Notes: a model not told the origin generated them from the sequence alone. DNA of 64,000 nt from Microbacterium maritypicum MF109 (GCF_000455825.1 NZ_ATAO01000124.1:1-64000), one strand, 5' to 3'. Counted from the stretch's first letter, positions 35,671 through 46,618 are shown. Numbers and translations are program-made.

Positions 35671-36567
35671 TCACAGCGGCATCGGCGCGGATACGAGGAC
35701 GCTGAGCAGGAGCGGCGCCACACCGAGAAGGAGGAAAGCCGGCAGCGTGCAGACCCCGAGCGGGAACAACAGGCGTGTCGAGAGCTTCGCGGCACGGAGC
35801 CGCCCCTGCACTCTGGCGGCGTGTCGGTCCTGGGCCGCGGATGCCCTGAGCAGCTCGACTGCCGGCACCCCCGCGGCGCGAGAGAGCTCGAGCACGGAGC
35901 GAACGCGTTCATCGCCGGTCTCCGAGGGGGACGCCTGCGAGACCAGCTGATGCGCACGATCGATCGAGGCCCCGCCCGACAGTGCGACCGCGACGAGCTC
36001 TGCGTGCATCCCGGGGGTGCCGGGCGCCGGTCGTGCCCGCCGCAGCAGGCGCGTCGTCCACAGATGCGCCGCGGCGACGAGGAGCAGGCCGACGGTGACG
36101 CAGGCGGCGCCGAGCACGTTCCCGAAGATCACTCCGATGGTGTCGAACCCGAGTGCGAACCCGAGGAGCACCCCGGCGAACGGCATCCACAGCAGCAGCC
36201 GTGCGGTTCCTGCGGGTTCGGCGAGTGCGATGCGCACATCGTCAGCCGCGGCCTCGGAGTCTCGCAGCGTCTCCGCGATCATGCGGAGAACCTCGGCGAG
36301 CGGCGCCCCCACCGTCGTCGCGATCTCCCAGGCGGCGGCCAGATCGATCCATGCCCCGCCCTCAGCCTCGATGGCCTCGAGAAGCGGCACGCCACGATCG
36401 AGGCGGTCGACGACAGCCCGCGCCTGCGGATCATCGGCCTCGGCCAGGTGGCGCCACGCGATGACCGGCGCAGCCCCCGCCTGCAGCAGCACGGCCAGCG
36501 TCTGCACCGAGGTCGCGGCATCCGTCGCGCCGGCCGACCCTCGTCGCCCCACACGGCCCCACCGCAT
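35671..36567 (-). CDS. Compact TadB-TadC-like type II secretion F family membrane protein
   Basis: A 298-residue inner-membrane platform protein. Two T2SSF-like halves are visible. The first (~15-120) starts with TLAVLLQAGAAPVIAWRHLA. The second (~175-275) has HAELVAVALSGGASIDRAHQLV and ends in the paired helices PLGVCTLPAFLLLG. Mycobacteria have two separate genes for these halves, so this appears to be a fusion. ATG 36567 overlaps the tadA stop (TGATG). Confidence 0.85.
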   Translation of the reverse strand: MRWGRVGRRGSAGATDAATSVQTLAVLLQAGAAPVIAWRHLAEADDPQARAVVDRLDRGVPLLEAIEAEGGAWIDLAAAWEIATTVGAPLAEVLRMIAETLRDSEAAADDVRIALAEPAGTARLLLWMPFAGVLLGFALGFDTIGVIFGNVLGAACVTVGLLLVAAAHLWTTRLLRRARPAPGTPGMHAELVAVALSGGASIDRAHQLVSQASPSETGDERVRSVLELSRAAGVPAVELLRASAAQDRHAARVQGRLRAAKLSTRLLFPLGVCTLPAFLLLGVAPLLLSVLVSAPMPL

Positions 36568-37574
36568 CACCACGGCTGCACTTCCTCGATATCGAGACGA
36601 TCCCCGACGATCACGAGACGCCCCGCCTGCCGGATGCGACGGGTGCCCCCGGGGGCGCGGTCGAGGTGGAGGACGATCGTGAACGCGCTGACCGCCTGCC
36701 GCGCGAGAGCGATCGCGTCCATCCCGGCGAGGGCGCCGAGGGCTTCGAGCCGCGCGGGGACGTCGCGGAGCCCGCTCGCGTGCAGAGTGCCCGCACCCCC
36801 GTCGTGACCGGTGTTGAGGGCGGTGAGCAGCTCCCGGACCTCTTCACCGCGGCACTCCCCGACCACCAGCCGATCGGGACGCATCCGCAACGACTCGCGC
36901 ACCAGTCGCGCCAGAGAGATGCCGCCCGCGCCCTCGAGGTTCGACTGCCGCGCTTCGAGGGCGACGTGATGCGGGTGACGCGGACGCAGCTCGGCGACGT
37001 CTTCGATCGTGACGATGCGCTCCGTCGACGACACCTCCGACAGCAGCGCCGACAGCAGCGTCGTCTTGCCCGTTCCGGTTCCCCCGGTGATGAGGATGTT
37101 CGCCCGCTCGGCCACCAGCCCGAGCAGCCAGGCATGCTGGCGCGCATCGAAGGCACCGAGAGCGGCGAGCGCGTCGAGATCCGCGACACGTACGCGGGGA
37201 ATGCGTATCGAGAGGGCGGTTCCGGTGGTCGATACCGGTGCGAGGACCGCATGAACCCGGACGCCGGAATCGAGACGGACGTCGACGCAGGGCGCCTGGT
37301 CGTCGATATGGCGTCCCCCGAGACCGACCAGTGCGACGGCGAGGTCGCGGACCTCCCGCTCCGAAGCCCTCCACCCCGGTGCGGGCTCTGCTCCACTCCC
37401 GCGGTCGACGAACAGCCCGCTCGCCCCGTTCACGAACACATCGGTGACGGCATCGTCGAGGTGGGTGAGAAGCGGCCCGAACGCCGGATCCAGGCGACGG
37501 GTCTCGGGCGGGGCTTCCCCTTCGGGCGCAGCCGAACGAACTCCCCTGGGCTGGATGACGAAGGAATCAGGCAT
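36567..37574 (-). CDS. tadA: TadA/CpaF-type secretion ATPase
   Basis: A 335-residue VirB11/CpaF-family ATPase. The N-terminal domain has TDVFVNGASGLFVDRG and R-rich IRIPR. The core has Walker A GGTGTGKTT, Asp box IVTIEDVAEL and Walker B LRMRPDRLVVGECRGEE. It powers assembly of the Flp-like pseudopilus. ATG 37574 is seven bases from a TAGCGT hexamer, suggesting leaderless translation. First gene of the five-gene Tad locus upstream of topA. Confidence 0.93.
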   Translation of the reverse strand: MPDSFVIQPRGVRSAAPEGEAPPETRRLDPAFGPLLTHLDDAVTDVFVNGASGLFVDRGSGAEPAPGWRASEREVRDLAVALVGLGGRHIDDQAPCVDVRLDSGVRVHAVLAPVSTTGTALSIRIPRVRVADLDALAALGAFDARQHAWLLGLVAERANILITGGTGTGKTTLLSALLSEVSSTERIVTIEDVAELRPRHPHHVALEARQSNLEGAGGISLARLVRESLRMRPDRLVVGECRGEEVRELLTALNTGHDGGAGTLHASGLRDVPARLEALGALAGMDAIALARQAVSAFTIVLHLDRAPGGTRRIRQAGRLVIVGDRLDIEEVQPW

Positions 37575-37975
37575 GGACGCGACGCTATGCGCGGCCGTCG
37601 TGTGGGAAAGGCGTGAGGCGCGGGTCGGCTCAGCGCCTGTGAATAAGACCACTCATCCGCCCACGGTGCAGGCGACGCCTCCGGCGGAACCCGGCACGGC
37701 AGGGAGCGCTCCCAAAGGAATGGGCGGCATCTCACGGGGGGAATGAGATGCCGCCCACGACGAACCACGATTGGGGGAATCGGGCACGCCAAGGCCGGAA
37801 TGAGAATTCGGCTGTCGTCGAGTGTACGCAAGGCGACCGTCCTGACAAAACCGGCCGCACTACCGACTTTCGGCAGTATGCGACAGGAGGCCGCGGAGAT
37901 AGATTCGCCATGACCTGGTCGCCACCCCCACGACCATGCTCGTAAGACCCGTATGCCGCAAAGGAGCGCCTGCCG
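37575..37975. other. Divergent tadA-acs intergenic region
   Basis: About 400 bases without a convincing gene. It holds the tadA -10-like hexamer (37582-37587), a hairpin at 37721-37757, a small inverted repeat around 37769-37783, a TAGATT -10 candidate for acs (37900-37905) and the acs ribosome binding site AAAGGAG (37960-37966). Short reading frames here have no supporting features. Confidence 0.6.
37721..37757. repeat. 14-bp perfect hairpin in the tadA-acs intergenic region
   Basis: TGGGCGGCATCTCA (37721-37734) is repeated inverted at 37744-37757 with a G-rich 9-base loop. On the leftward strand it is followed by a T-rich stretch, so it resembles a terminator. No upstream leftward gene needs one, which leaves an undetected short transcript or an acs leader structure as options. 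Confidence 0.6.
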
Positions 37976-39943
<1,968 letters not shown>

Positions 39944-39963
39944 AGCCACCCGGACGAGACAGA

Positions 39964-39995
39964 AAACGCGCCTCCCCCGACGGGGAGGCGCGTTT
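39964..39995. terminator. Bidirectional terminator (acs / ridA)
   Basis: A 14-bp perfect stem (39964-39977 with 39982-39995) with a 4-base loop, flanked by A-rich sequence on the left and T-rich on the right, between the convergent acs and RidA-family genes. Confidence 0.88.
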
Positions 39996-40029
39996 CTGGT
40001 TCACCGGCGGCTGGATGCCGCGCCGGGTG

Positions 40030-40488
40030 TCAGGCCAGCAGGAAGGCGACCTCGACCTCGACCGGGCTGCCGAGCGGAAGCTCGGCGACGCCGACGGCCG
40101 CGCGGGCGTGACGCCCGGCATCGCCGAAGATCTCACCGAGTACCTCGCTCGAGCCGTTGATGACGCCGGGCTGACCGGTGAAGCCCTCCGCCGAGGCGAC
40201 GAAGCCGCCGACGCGGAGCACACCGACGATGCGATCGATCCCGCCGGCCGCATCCGCTGCCGCGGCGAGGGCGTTGAGCGCGCAGGTGCGAGCGTAGGAC
40301 TTGGCGTCCTCGGCGGAGACCTCGCCGCCGACCTTGCCGACGGCCGGAAGCGCACCGTCGACGAACGGAAGCTGCCCGGAGGTGTAGACGAGACCGCCGT
40401 GCACGACCGCCGGGACGTAGGCGGCGACCGGGGCAGCGACGGCCGGGAGCTCGATGCCGAGTTCGGCAAGACGGGCGGAGACGCTCAT
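40030..40488 (-). CDS. RidA family protein (YjgF/endoribonuclease L-PSP-like)
   Basis: A 152-residue Rid-superfamily protein, with VYTSGQLPFVDG near the N-terminus and the C-terminal LPLGSPVEVEVAFL strand. Canonical RidA hydrolyses reactive enamine/imine intermediates; the late Arg that defines active RidA is not evident here, so this may be another Rid subgroup. ATG 40488 overlaps the DUF4177-like stop as ATGA. Confidence 0.88.
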   Translation of the reverse strand: MSVSARLAELGIELPAVAAPVAAYVPAVVHGGLVYTSGQLPFVDGALPAVGKVGGEVSAEDAKSYARTCALNALAAAADAAGGIDRIVGVLRVGGFVASAEGFTGQPGVINGSSEVLGEIFGDAGRHARAAVGVAELPLGSPVEVEVAFLLA

Positions 40489-40709
40489 GCCTGGCCTCCC
40501 TCGAACTGACGGGCGGCCTGTTCTGCGGCTGCGAGACCGGCGTTCGTCGACGCGTCCGACGTCACGGGGCGCTTCAAGTAGGCGACGAGCCCGCCCTCGG
40601 GGCCCTGCACGACCTGGACGAGCTCCCAGCCCTGCTTGCCCCAGTTGTTGAGGATGGCTGCGGTGTTGTGGATCAGCAGCGGCGTGGTGAGGTACTCCCA
40701 CGTGGTCAT
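40485..40709 (-). CDS. Small DUF4177-like protein
   Basis: A 74-residue protein with MTTWEYLTTPLLIHN and then LNNWGKQGWELVQVV, the pattern of DUF4177-type proteins. The function is unknown. CAGGAG precedes the ATG. Coupled to the RidA-family gene, as in the equivalent mycobacterial locus. Confidence 0.78.
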   Translation of the reverse strand: MTTWEYLTTPLLIHNTAAILNNWGKQGWELVQVVQGPEGGLVAYLKRPVTSDASTNAGLAAAEQAARQFEGGQA

Positions 40710-40785
40710 GGCACTCCTGTCGATCGGGGCACGACACCCGAAATCCGGGGCGGGCTCGTCAAAGGCGGTATTCAGGGAACTCCCC

Positions 40786-40791
40786 TACGAT
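40786..40791 (+). promoter_or_regulatory. -10 element of the PBP gene (leaderless pattern)
   Basis: TACGAT ends seven bases before ATG 40799 and no ribosome binding site is present, so transcription probably starts at or next to the A of the start codon. Confidence 0.5.
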
Positions 40792-40798
40792 CAAGCGT

Positions 40799-43363
40799 AT
40801 GCCCCAAAAGAATCGCACGGTGAGAGGCGTGCTCGGCGGTCTCGTCGGGCTCGTCGGCCTGAGCGCCGTCGCCGGTCTCCTCGTCACGGCCAGCGTCACT
40901 CCGGTCCTCGCGATGACCGGTCTCGCAGGCACCCAGGCCCTCACGCTCTTCGATCAGCTCCCCGAGAGCCTCGACCCGAGCACGCCGATGGAGCAGTCGA
41001 CCATCTACGCGACCGCCCCCGACGGATCCCAGGTCGAACTCGCGTCGTTCTACGAGCAGAACCGCGTCCCCGTGACGTACGAACAGGTCTCCCCGAACCT
41101 GTACGACGCGATCCTCTCGAGTGAGGACAAGAACTTCTACAGCCACGGCGGCGTCAACATCGGCGCCACGGTGAAGGCTCTGGTGGACAACGTACGCGGC
41201 ACGTCCAGCCGTGGTGCGTCGACCATCAGCCAGCAGTACGTGAAGAACGTCCTCATCCAGAAGTGCGAGCAGGAGGTCGACACCACGTCCGACACCTACT
41301 CTGAGGACCTCCAGCAGTGCTGGAAGGATGCGACCAACGCGACCGGGGCCAAGGGCATCGAGCGCAAGCTGCAGGAGATGCGCTACGCGATCCAGATCGA
41401 GAAGGACTTCTCGAAGAACGACATCCTGCTCGGCTACCTGAACATCGCCAACTTCGGTGGCACTGTGTACGGCATCGAGGCCGCCGCGAACTACTACTTC
41501 TCGACGACCGCGGCGAACCTCACGGTCGCGCAGTCGGCGACTCTCGCGGGCATCGTGCAGAACCCCAACACGTATCGCATCGACAAGGCCGAACAGGGCA
41601 CGACCACCAACGCCGAGGGCGTCGCCCTGAACACTGCGGCAGACGGATACTCGCTCACGAAGGACCGCCGACACTACGTGCTCGGGCGCATGCTCACGGA
41701 CGGCAAGATCACGCAGGCGCAGTACGACGAAGCCGATGCCTCGGAGATCGCCCCCGCGCTGAACCCACCGACGCAGGGATGCGCCTCCGCAGGCACGAGC
41801 GCCTACTTCTGCCAGTACGTGAAGTCGATCGTGCTGAACGACGAGGCCTTCGGCAAGACCCAGCAGGAGCGGACGGATCTGCTCCGCCGCGGTGGCCTCA
41901 AGATCTACACGACGCTGGACTACCGCATCCAGAACCCTGCCGCCGAGAAGATGGCCGAGGTTGTTCCCGCCAACGCCGACAACCAGTACTTCGGGGCGGC
42001 CGGCGTCTCGGTCGAGGTCGGCACCGGCCGAATCCTCTCCATGACGCAGAACACGACCTTCACCGAGACTCCCACCGATGATCAGGCCTACTCCTCCCTG
42101 GTGTTTGCGGGCGATAAGAACCACGGGAACTCGGGTGGCTTCCAGGTCGGCTCGACCTACAAGCTCTTCACGCTGATCGACTGGCTCGAGAAGGGCCACT
42201 CCGTCAACGAGGTTCTCAACGGAAGCGTGCAGACGAACCTGAAGATCCCCGTCTGCGGAGCCAAGCAGAACGCCAACACCAAGGAGATCGGCAACTTCGG
42301 TGGCGGTGGCGGTGGAACCGGATCCGTGCTGAGCTTCACGAAGAACTCGCTCAACAGTGGTTACTTCGCGATGGCGTCGAAGCTCGATATCTGCGACATC
42401 AACAAGGTCGCCGACCGTATGGGTGTCACGCTGGCGAACGGCGACAAGGTCACCGACGAGAACGTGCCCTTCGACGTGCTCGGCCCGAAGAACATCTCCC
42501 CCCTCGCGATGGCGAACGCCTACGCGACCGTCGCGAGCGGTGGGAAGTACTGCACACCGCGCGCGATCGATCGCGTCGTCGGCCCCGACGGTCAGGACCG
42601 CGAACTGCCGGCATCGTCGTGCACCGACGGAGTGATCTCTCCCGAGGTCGCCGCGACGGCCGCCTTCGCGTTGCAGAGCGTCATGGGTGGCGGGGGCACC
42701 GGTTCCCGGGCGAACCCCAACGACGGCACGCCGCTGATCGGCAAGACCGGAACGCACGACACCTGGTCGACGATGATGATCGAGTCCAGCACCAAGGTCG
42801 CCACGGCGGTCTGGGCCGGCCGCTGGCAGGGCCAGGAGAACATCTACCGCAAGAGGGCCAACGGCTGGAACCTCAACGACATGCGTTACCCGGTGGCGCA
42901 GGCCGCGCAGGCCGCAGCGAACGCTGCGTACGGTGGAGACGCCTTCCCGAAGCCCGATGGCAAGCTCACCCGACAGCAGCTGACGACGGTTCCGAGTGTC
43001 GTGGGCAAGTCCGTCGAGGAAGCGACCGCGATCCTGACGGACGCCGGCTTCCAGGTCTCTGTCGGAGGAGCAGTGGACAGCGACCTCGCCGTCGGCCTGG
43101 TCGCCGGCCAGGATCCGACCGGGGAGGCGGCCACTGGCGCGACGGTGACCCTCACGACCAGCAACGGACAGGGCACGACCGTCCCGGCGAATCTCGTCGG
43201 GATGTCGAGAGCCCAAGCCTCTGCCGCGCTCGGTGCCGCAGGATTCACGAATATCGAATTCGACAACTCCTGCAATCCACCGACCTCCGTCGTCGGCGGA
43301 TCCGACCCTGCGCCCGGCACCGCGGCCAGCAAGTCCACCGCCGTGCGTGTGACGTGCCAGTAG
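40799..43363 (+). CDS. Class A penicillin-binding protein with PASTA domains (PonA2-like)
   Basis: An 854-residue bifunctional peptidoglycan synthase. It has an N-terminal membrane anchor (~12-40) and a GT51 glycosyltransferase domain with SEDKNFYSHGGV and RGASTISQQYVKN. The transpeptidase domain has SxxK as STYK, SxN as SLNSGY and KTG as IGKTGTHDTW. Two C-terminal PASTA repeats begin TTVPSVVGKS and TTVPANLVGM. The layout matches mycobacterial PonA2. Translation appears leaderless. The downstream phosphoesterase overlaps by 10 bases. Confidence 0.95.
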   Translation: MPQKNRTVRGVLGGLVGLVGLSAVAGLLVTASVTPVLAMTGLAGTQALTLFDQLPESLDPSTPMEQSTIYATAPDGSQVELASFYEQNRVPVTYEQVSPNLYDAILSSEDKNFYSHGGVNIGATVKALVDNVRGTSSRGASTISQQYVKNVLIQKCEQEVDTTSDTYSEDLQQCWKDATNATGAKGIERKLQEMRYAIQIEKDFSKNDILLGYLNIANFGGTVYGIEAAANYYFSTTAANLTVAQSATLAGIVQNPNTYRIDKAEQGTTTNAEGVALNTAADGYSLTKDRRHYVLGRMLTDGKITQAQYDEADASEIAPALNPPTQGCASAGTSAYFCQYVKSIVLNDEAFGKTQQERTDLLRRGGLKIYTTLDYRIQNPAAEKMAEVVPANADNQYFGAAGVSVEVGTGRILSMTQNTTFTETPTDDQAYSSLVFAGDKNHGNSGGFQVGSTYKLFTLIDWLEKGHSVNEVLNGSVQTNLKIPVCGAKQNANTKEIGNFGGGGGGTGSVLSFTKNSLNSGYFAMASKLDICDINKVADRMGVTLANGDKVTDENVPFDVLGPKNISPLAMANAYATVASGGKYCTPRAIDRVVGPDGQDRELPASSCTDGVISPEVAATAAFALQSVMGGGGTGSRANPNDGTPLIGKTGTHDTWSTMMIESSTKVATAVWAGRWQGQENIYRKRANGWNLNDMRYPVAQAAQAAANAAYGGDAFPKPDGKLTRQQLTTVPSVVGKSVEEATAILTDAGFQVSVGGAVDSDLAVGLVAGQDPTGEAATGATVTLTTSNGQGTTVPANLVGMSRAQASAALGAAGFTNIEFDNSCNPPTSVVGGSDPAPGTAASKSTAVRVTCQ

Positions 43364-44295
43364 CGGCCCGTCGCGGCGCGCACCCGGCCCTCATCGCGCT
43401 CGGCGCGGTGGGGGCCGTGGGTGCCGGCGCCGCCATCTGGGGGATCGGGATCGAGCGGTACCTGTTCACCGTGCGCGAGGCCTCAACAGTGGCTCTCCCG
43501 CCCGGTGCCGCACCGCTGCGTATCCTGCACATCTCCGATGCGCACATGGCGCCGTGGCAGCATCGCAAGCAGGACTGGCTCGCCTCCCTCGCCGAGCTGA
43601 AGCCCGACCTCATCGTGAACACCGGGGACAATCTCGGCCACGAGAACGGACTCGACGGCATCCGGCGCGCTTTCGCTCCGTTCACCGGCATCCCCGGCGT
43701 GTTCGTGCACGGCTCGAACGACGTCGCCGCTCCGTCACCCCGGAATCCCTTCCGCTACTTCCTCGGACCGTCCAAGAAGCACCACAAGCCGGAGCTTCTC
43801 GACACGGACGCGATGGATCGGTACTTCACGGACGAGCTCGGCTGGACCGATCTGAACAACTCGGCCGCACGTCTGAACATCGCCGGCACCGACGTCGACC
43901 TCTTCGGGGTCAACGACGCTCACCGCGATTGGGACCGTCTGGATGAGCTTCCCGATGCCATCGCGGCTCTCGGTGCCCGCGACGCAGCGACGCCCGTCCT
44001 CGGCGTCACGCACGCGCCGTATCAGCGGGTGCTCAACAGCTTCATCGATCTCGGTGCCGATGCGATCCTCGGTGGCCACACGCACGGCGGTCAGGTGTGC
44101 ATTCCCGGGTACGGGGCTCTCGTGGCGAACTGCGACATCCCGCTCAAGCAGGCCAAGGGGCTCAGCACCTGGTCGCACGGCGGCCGCACTGTGCCGCTCA
44201 ACGTCAGCGCGGGGTGTGGACACTCCATCTACGCGCCGGTCCGGTTCGCCTGCCGCCCCGAGGCGACGCTGCTCACTCTGACCGCACAGGTGTGA
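43354..44295 (+). CDS. Membrane-anchored metallophosphoesterase
   Basis: A 313-residue calcineurin-like phosphoesterase (YkuE/UDP-diacylglucosamine hydrolase-like superfamily). One N-terminal membrane helix (~10-30) precedes the metal-binding motifs HISDAHM, NTGDNLG, GSND and GGHTHGGQV. The substrate is unknown. GTG 43354 lies inside the PBP 3' end, so translation is coupled; the PonA2-phosphoesterase pair is conserved in actinobacteria. Confidence 0.9.
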   Translation: MPVAARRGAHPALIALGAVGAVGAGAAIWGIGIERYLFTVREASTVALPPGAAPLRILHISDAHMAPWQHRKQDWLASLAELKPDLIVNTGDNLGHENGLDGIRRAFAPFTGIPGVFVHGSNDVAAPSPRNPFRYFLGPSKKHHKPELLDTDAMDRYFTDELGWTDLNNSAARLNIAGTDVDLFGVNDAHRDWDRLDELPDAIAALGARDAATPVLGVTHAPYQRVLNSFIDLGADAILGGHTHGGQVCIPGYGALVANCDIPLKQAKGLSTWSHGGRTVPLNVSAGCGHSIYAPVRFACRPEATLLTLTAQV

Positions 44296-44350
44296 TCCGG
44301 CCTCGATTCGGCGCAGGGAACATTTCCCTGTAGACTCGGAGGGTTGCAAA

Positions 44351-44428
<78 letters not shown>

Positions 44429-44436
44429 TAACACCG

Positions 44437-44462
44437 GAAGGCCGCCCTCAGGGGCGGCCTTC
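44437..44462 (+). terminator. Terminator of tRNA-Pro
   Basis: An 11-bp stem (44437-44447 with 44452-44462) with a 4-base loop and following T-rich bases begins ten bases after the tRNA. Confidence 0.85.
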
Positions 44463-44494
44463 TCTGTACCGGGACCGTGCACGAAAGGGAACGC

Positions 44495-44971
44495 ATGAAC
44501 TCTCTGCTCCCGCCGCCGCGCCGTTTCACCCGGGCCTGGGCGATCGCCCTCGGTGTCCCCTTCCTGATCGGCCTCGCCGCTCTCACCCTCACGCCGTCGA
44601 AGGTCGAGGAGTCGATGCCGAATCTGCTCGACCTCGTGCTCGCCACAGCTCACCGTCTCGGCTGGGAGTGGCTCGACTTCACCCGGCTCGAGATCATCGC
44701 GAACGTGCTCGTCTTCGTGCCGGTCGGCATCCTCGCCTTCCTACTCCTCCCCCGTCGTATCTGGTTCCTCGCTGTGCTGGTGGGGCCGCTGCTGTCAGCG
44801 ATGATCGAGATCGCCCAACGTGTGGCTCTCCCCCACCGCGCGGCGACCGTGAACGATGTCGTCGCCAACTCGACGGGCGCCATCATCGGCGTCGCCGTCG
44901 CGGTCGCCTTCACCCTGCTGATCGCCCCGAGATCCTCCCAGCGTCCACCTTCTAGGCTGGAGACATCATGA
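44495..44971 (+). CDS. VanZ family membrane protein
   Basis: A 158-residue protein with four membrane helices (about 18-37, 70-90, 95-115 and 130-150) and the VanZ-like NVLVFVPVGILAFLL and MIEIAQ...RAATVNDVVANSTGAIIG segments. VanZ proteins are linked to teicoplanin tolerance, but most, including this type, have no assigned role. AAAGGGA precedes ATG 44495. The end overlaps the HAD gene as ATGA. Confidence 0.88.
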   Translation: MNSLLPPPRRFTRAWAIALGVPFLIGLAALTLTPSKVEESMPNLLDLVLATAHRLGWEWLDFTRLEIIANVLVFVPVGILAFLLLPRRIWFLAVLVGPLLSAMIEIAQRVALPHRAATVNDVVANSTGAIIGVAVAVAFTLLIAPRSSQRPPSRLETS

Positions 44972-45723
44972 CCGCGCCCACACTCGTCGCCTTCGATCTC
45001 GATGACACGCTCGCCCCCTCCAAGGGCCTGATCGACCCGCGGATCGCCGCGCTGCTCCGCACTCTGCTGCGCACCGTCGACGTCGCCATCATCTCCGGAG
45101 GGAACGAGGCGCAGTTCCGCTCGCAGGTGATCGCACAGCTCGGAAACGCTGACCCCTCCGATCTCGCCCGGCTGCACCTCCTGCCCACCTGCGGCACCCG
45201 CTACCTCCGCCACGACGGCACGGACTTCGCCCCGGTCTACGCCCACGATCTCAGCGAGGCCGACAAGCAGGCGGCCCTCACGGCTCTGCGCGAAGAGGCC
45301 GAGCGCCTCGGACTGTGGGAGGCCGAGCCGTGGGGCGACATCCTCGAGGACCGCGGATCGCAGATCACCTTCTCGGCGCTCGGTCAGCGTGCGCCGCGCG
45401 AGGCGAAGCACGACTGGGACCCGACGGGCGCCAAGCGGGCTGCGCTGCGGGATGCGGTCGCCGCACGCCTTCCCGGTCTCGAGGTGCGCTCGGGCGGTTC
45501 GACCTCGATCGACATCACCCAAGCCGGTATCGACAAGGCCTTCGGAATGCGGCAACTCGCCGCGCACACCGGCATCGCCCTCGCCGAGATGCTGTTCTAC
45601 GGCGACCGGCTCGATGAGGGGGGCAACGACTACCCCGTGCTCGCGATCGGTGTTCCCGCCATCGCCGTCGACGGCTGGGAAGACACCGCAGACAAGCTCG
45701 ACGCGCTTCTGCTGACGCTCTGA
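44968..45723 (+). CDS. HAD-IIB family phosphatase (Cof-like)
   Basis: A 251-residue haloacid dehalogenase-type hydrolase. Motif I FDLDDTLAPS, motif II ISGGN, Lys in the IDKAFGM stretch and motif IV GDRLDEGGNDY define a C2-capped HAD-IIB enzyme, probably acting on a sugar phosphate. Phosphomannomutase-like relatives are possible. Coupled to the VanZ gene. Confidence 0.88.
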   Translation: MTAPTLVAFDLDDTLAPSKGLIDPRIAALLRTLLRTVDVAIISGGNEAQFRSQVIAQLGNADPSDLARLHLLPTCGTRYLRHDGTDFAPVYAHDLSEADKQAALTALREEAERLGLWEAEPWGDILEDRGSQITFSALGQRAPREAKHDWDPTGAKRAALRDAVAARLPGLEVRSGGSTSIDITQAGIDKAFGMRQLAAHTGIALAEMLFYGDRLDEGGNDYPVLAIGVPAIAVDGWEDTADKLDALLLTL

Positions 45724-45763
45724 CCTTCGCGGTGTCGCGCTGCGCGACCCTACGCGAGAGTCC

Positions 45764-45769
45764 TAGCAT
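45764..45769 (+). promoter_or_regulatory. -10 element of the DUF1295 gene (leaderless pattern)
   Basis: TAGCAT is followed by six bases and then ATG 45776, with no ribosome binding site. Confidence 0.45.
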
Positions 45770-45775
45770 GGCGTC

Positions 45776-46618
45776 ATGGATGCCCTGCTGATCGTCATCG
45801 TCGTCGCCGCGGCCACCAGCGCCGTCTGCTGGGTGCTCTCCCTGATCACCCGCGACACCTCCTGGGTCGACCGCGCGTGGTCGATCGTGCCGGTGGCCTA
45901 CGTCTGGATCTTCGTCGCCGGCGCTTTCGTGAACGGTGACGGGTCGGCGCGTGTGGTCGTGATGGGTGTGCTCGCCACCGCGTGGGGCGCACGCCTGACC
46001 TTCAACTTCGCCCGCAAGGGTGGCTACACCGGGATGGAGGACTACCGCTGGGCCATCCTGCGTGAGCGGATGCGGCCCTGGCAGTTCCAGATCTTCAACG
46101 CGCTGTTCATCATCTGCTATCAGATGGCGCTGCTCGTGCTCATCACGCTGCCGACGCTGGTCGCCGCACAGCACCCTTCGGCCCTCACCGGGTGGGATGC
46201 GCTGTTCATCGCCGCATTCGTCGCCTTCCTCGTCGGAGAGACGATCGCCGATCAGCAGCAGTGGGTGTTCCATCAGCGGAAGAAGCAGGCGGGTGGCACG
46301 CTCGCACCGGGATTCGCCACGACGGGCCTCTTCCGATACAGCCGGCACCCGAACTTCTTCTTCGAGCAGGCGCAGTGGTGGGCCTTCTACGCGATCGGAG
46401 CGACGGCTGCGGTCACCGGCGGAGCCGGCGTCATCGGCGGGGTGCTGAATCCGACGATCGTCGGTCCGACTCTGCTGACCGTGCTCTTCATCGGCTCGAC
46501 GATCTTCACCGAGTCGATCACCGCGTCGAAGTACCCGGCGTACGCCCAGTACCGCAAGACCACGTCGATGCTGGTGCCGTGGCCCCCACGCACCAGGGCG
46601 GTGGCCACGCAGTCCTGA
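45776..46618 (+). CDS. DUF1295 membrane protein (steroid 5-alpha-reductase-like fold)
   Basis: A 280-residue polytopic protein of DUF1295. It has about six to seven helices, with the conserved loop FRYSRHPNFFFEQAQWWAFY and the C-terminal SKYPAYAQYRKTTSMLVPW that resemble the NADPH-binding region of steroid reductases and isoprenylcysteine methyltransferases. The substrate is unknown; a membrane lipid or quinone is plausible. Convergent with lldD across a hairpin. Confidence 0.88.
   Translation: MDALLIVIVVAAATSAVCWVLSLITRDTSWVDRAWSIVPVAYVWIFVAGAFVNGDGSARVVVMGVLATAWGARLTFNFARKGGYTGMEDYRWAILRERMRPWQFQIFNALFIICYQMALLVLITLPTLVAAQHPSALTGWDALFIAAFVAFLVGETIADQQQWVFHQRKKQAGGTLAPGFATTGLFRYSRHPNFFFEQAQWWAFYAIGATAAVTGGAGVIGGVLNPTIVGPTLLTVLFIGSTIFTESITASKYPAYAQYRKTTSMLVPWPPRTRAVATQS

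Noticed and set aside
37639-37656. CRP/GlxR-type site near acs (TGTGA half-site)
   Set aside because: Only one half-site matches and the second arm lacks TCACA, so the evidence is too weak.
37575-37975. Riboswitch or leader peptide upstream of acs
   Set aside because: No recognised aptamer core and no credible leader peptide; only simple hairpins are visible.
40772-43216. An 814-codon leftward open frame opposite the PBP
   Set aside because: The opposite strand encodes a complete class A PBP; this frame is composition-driven.
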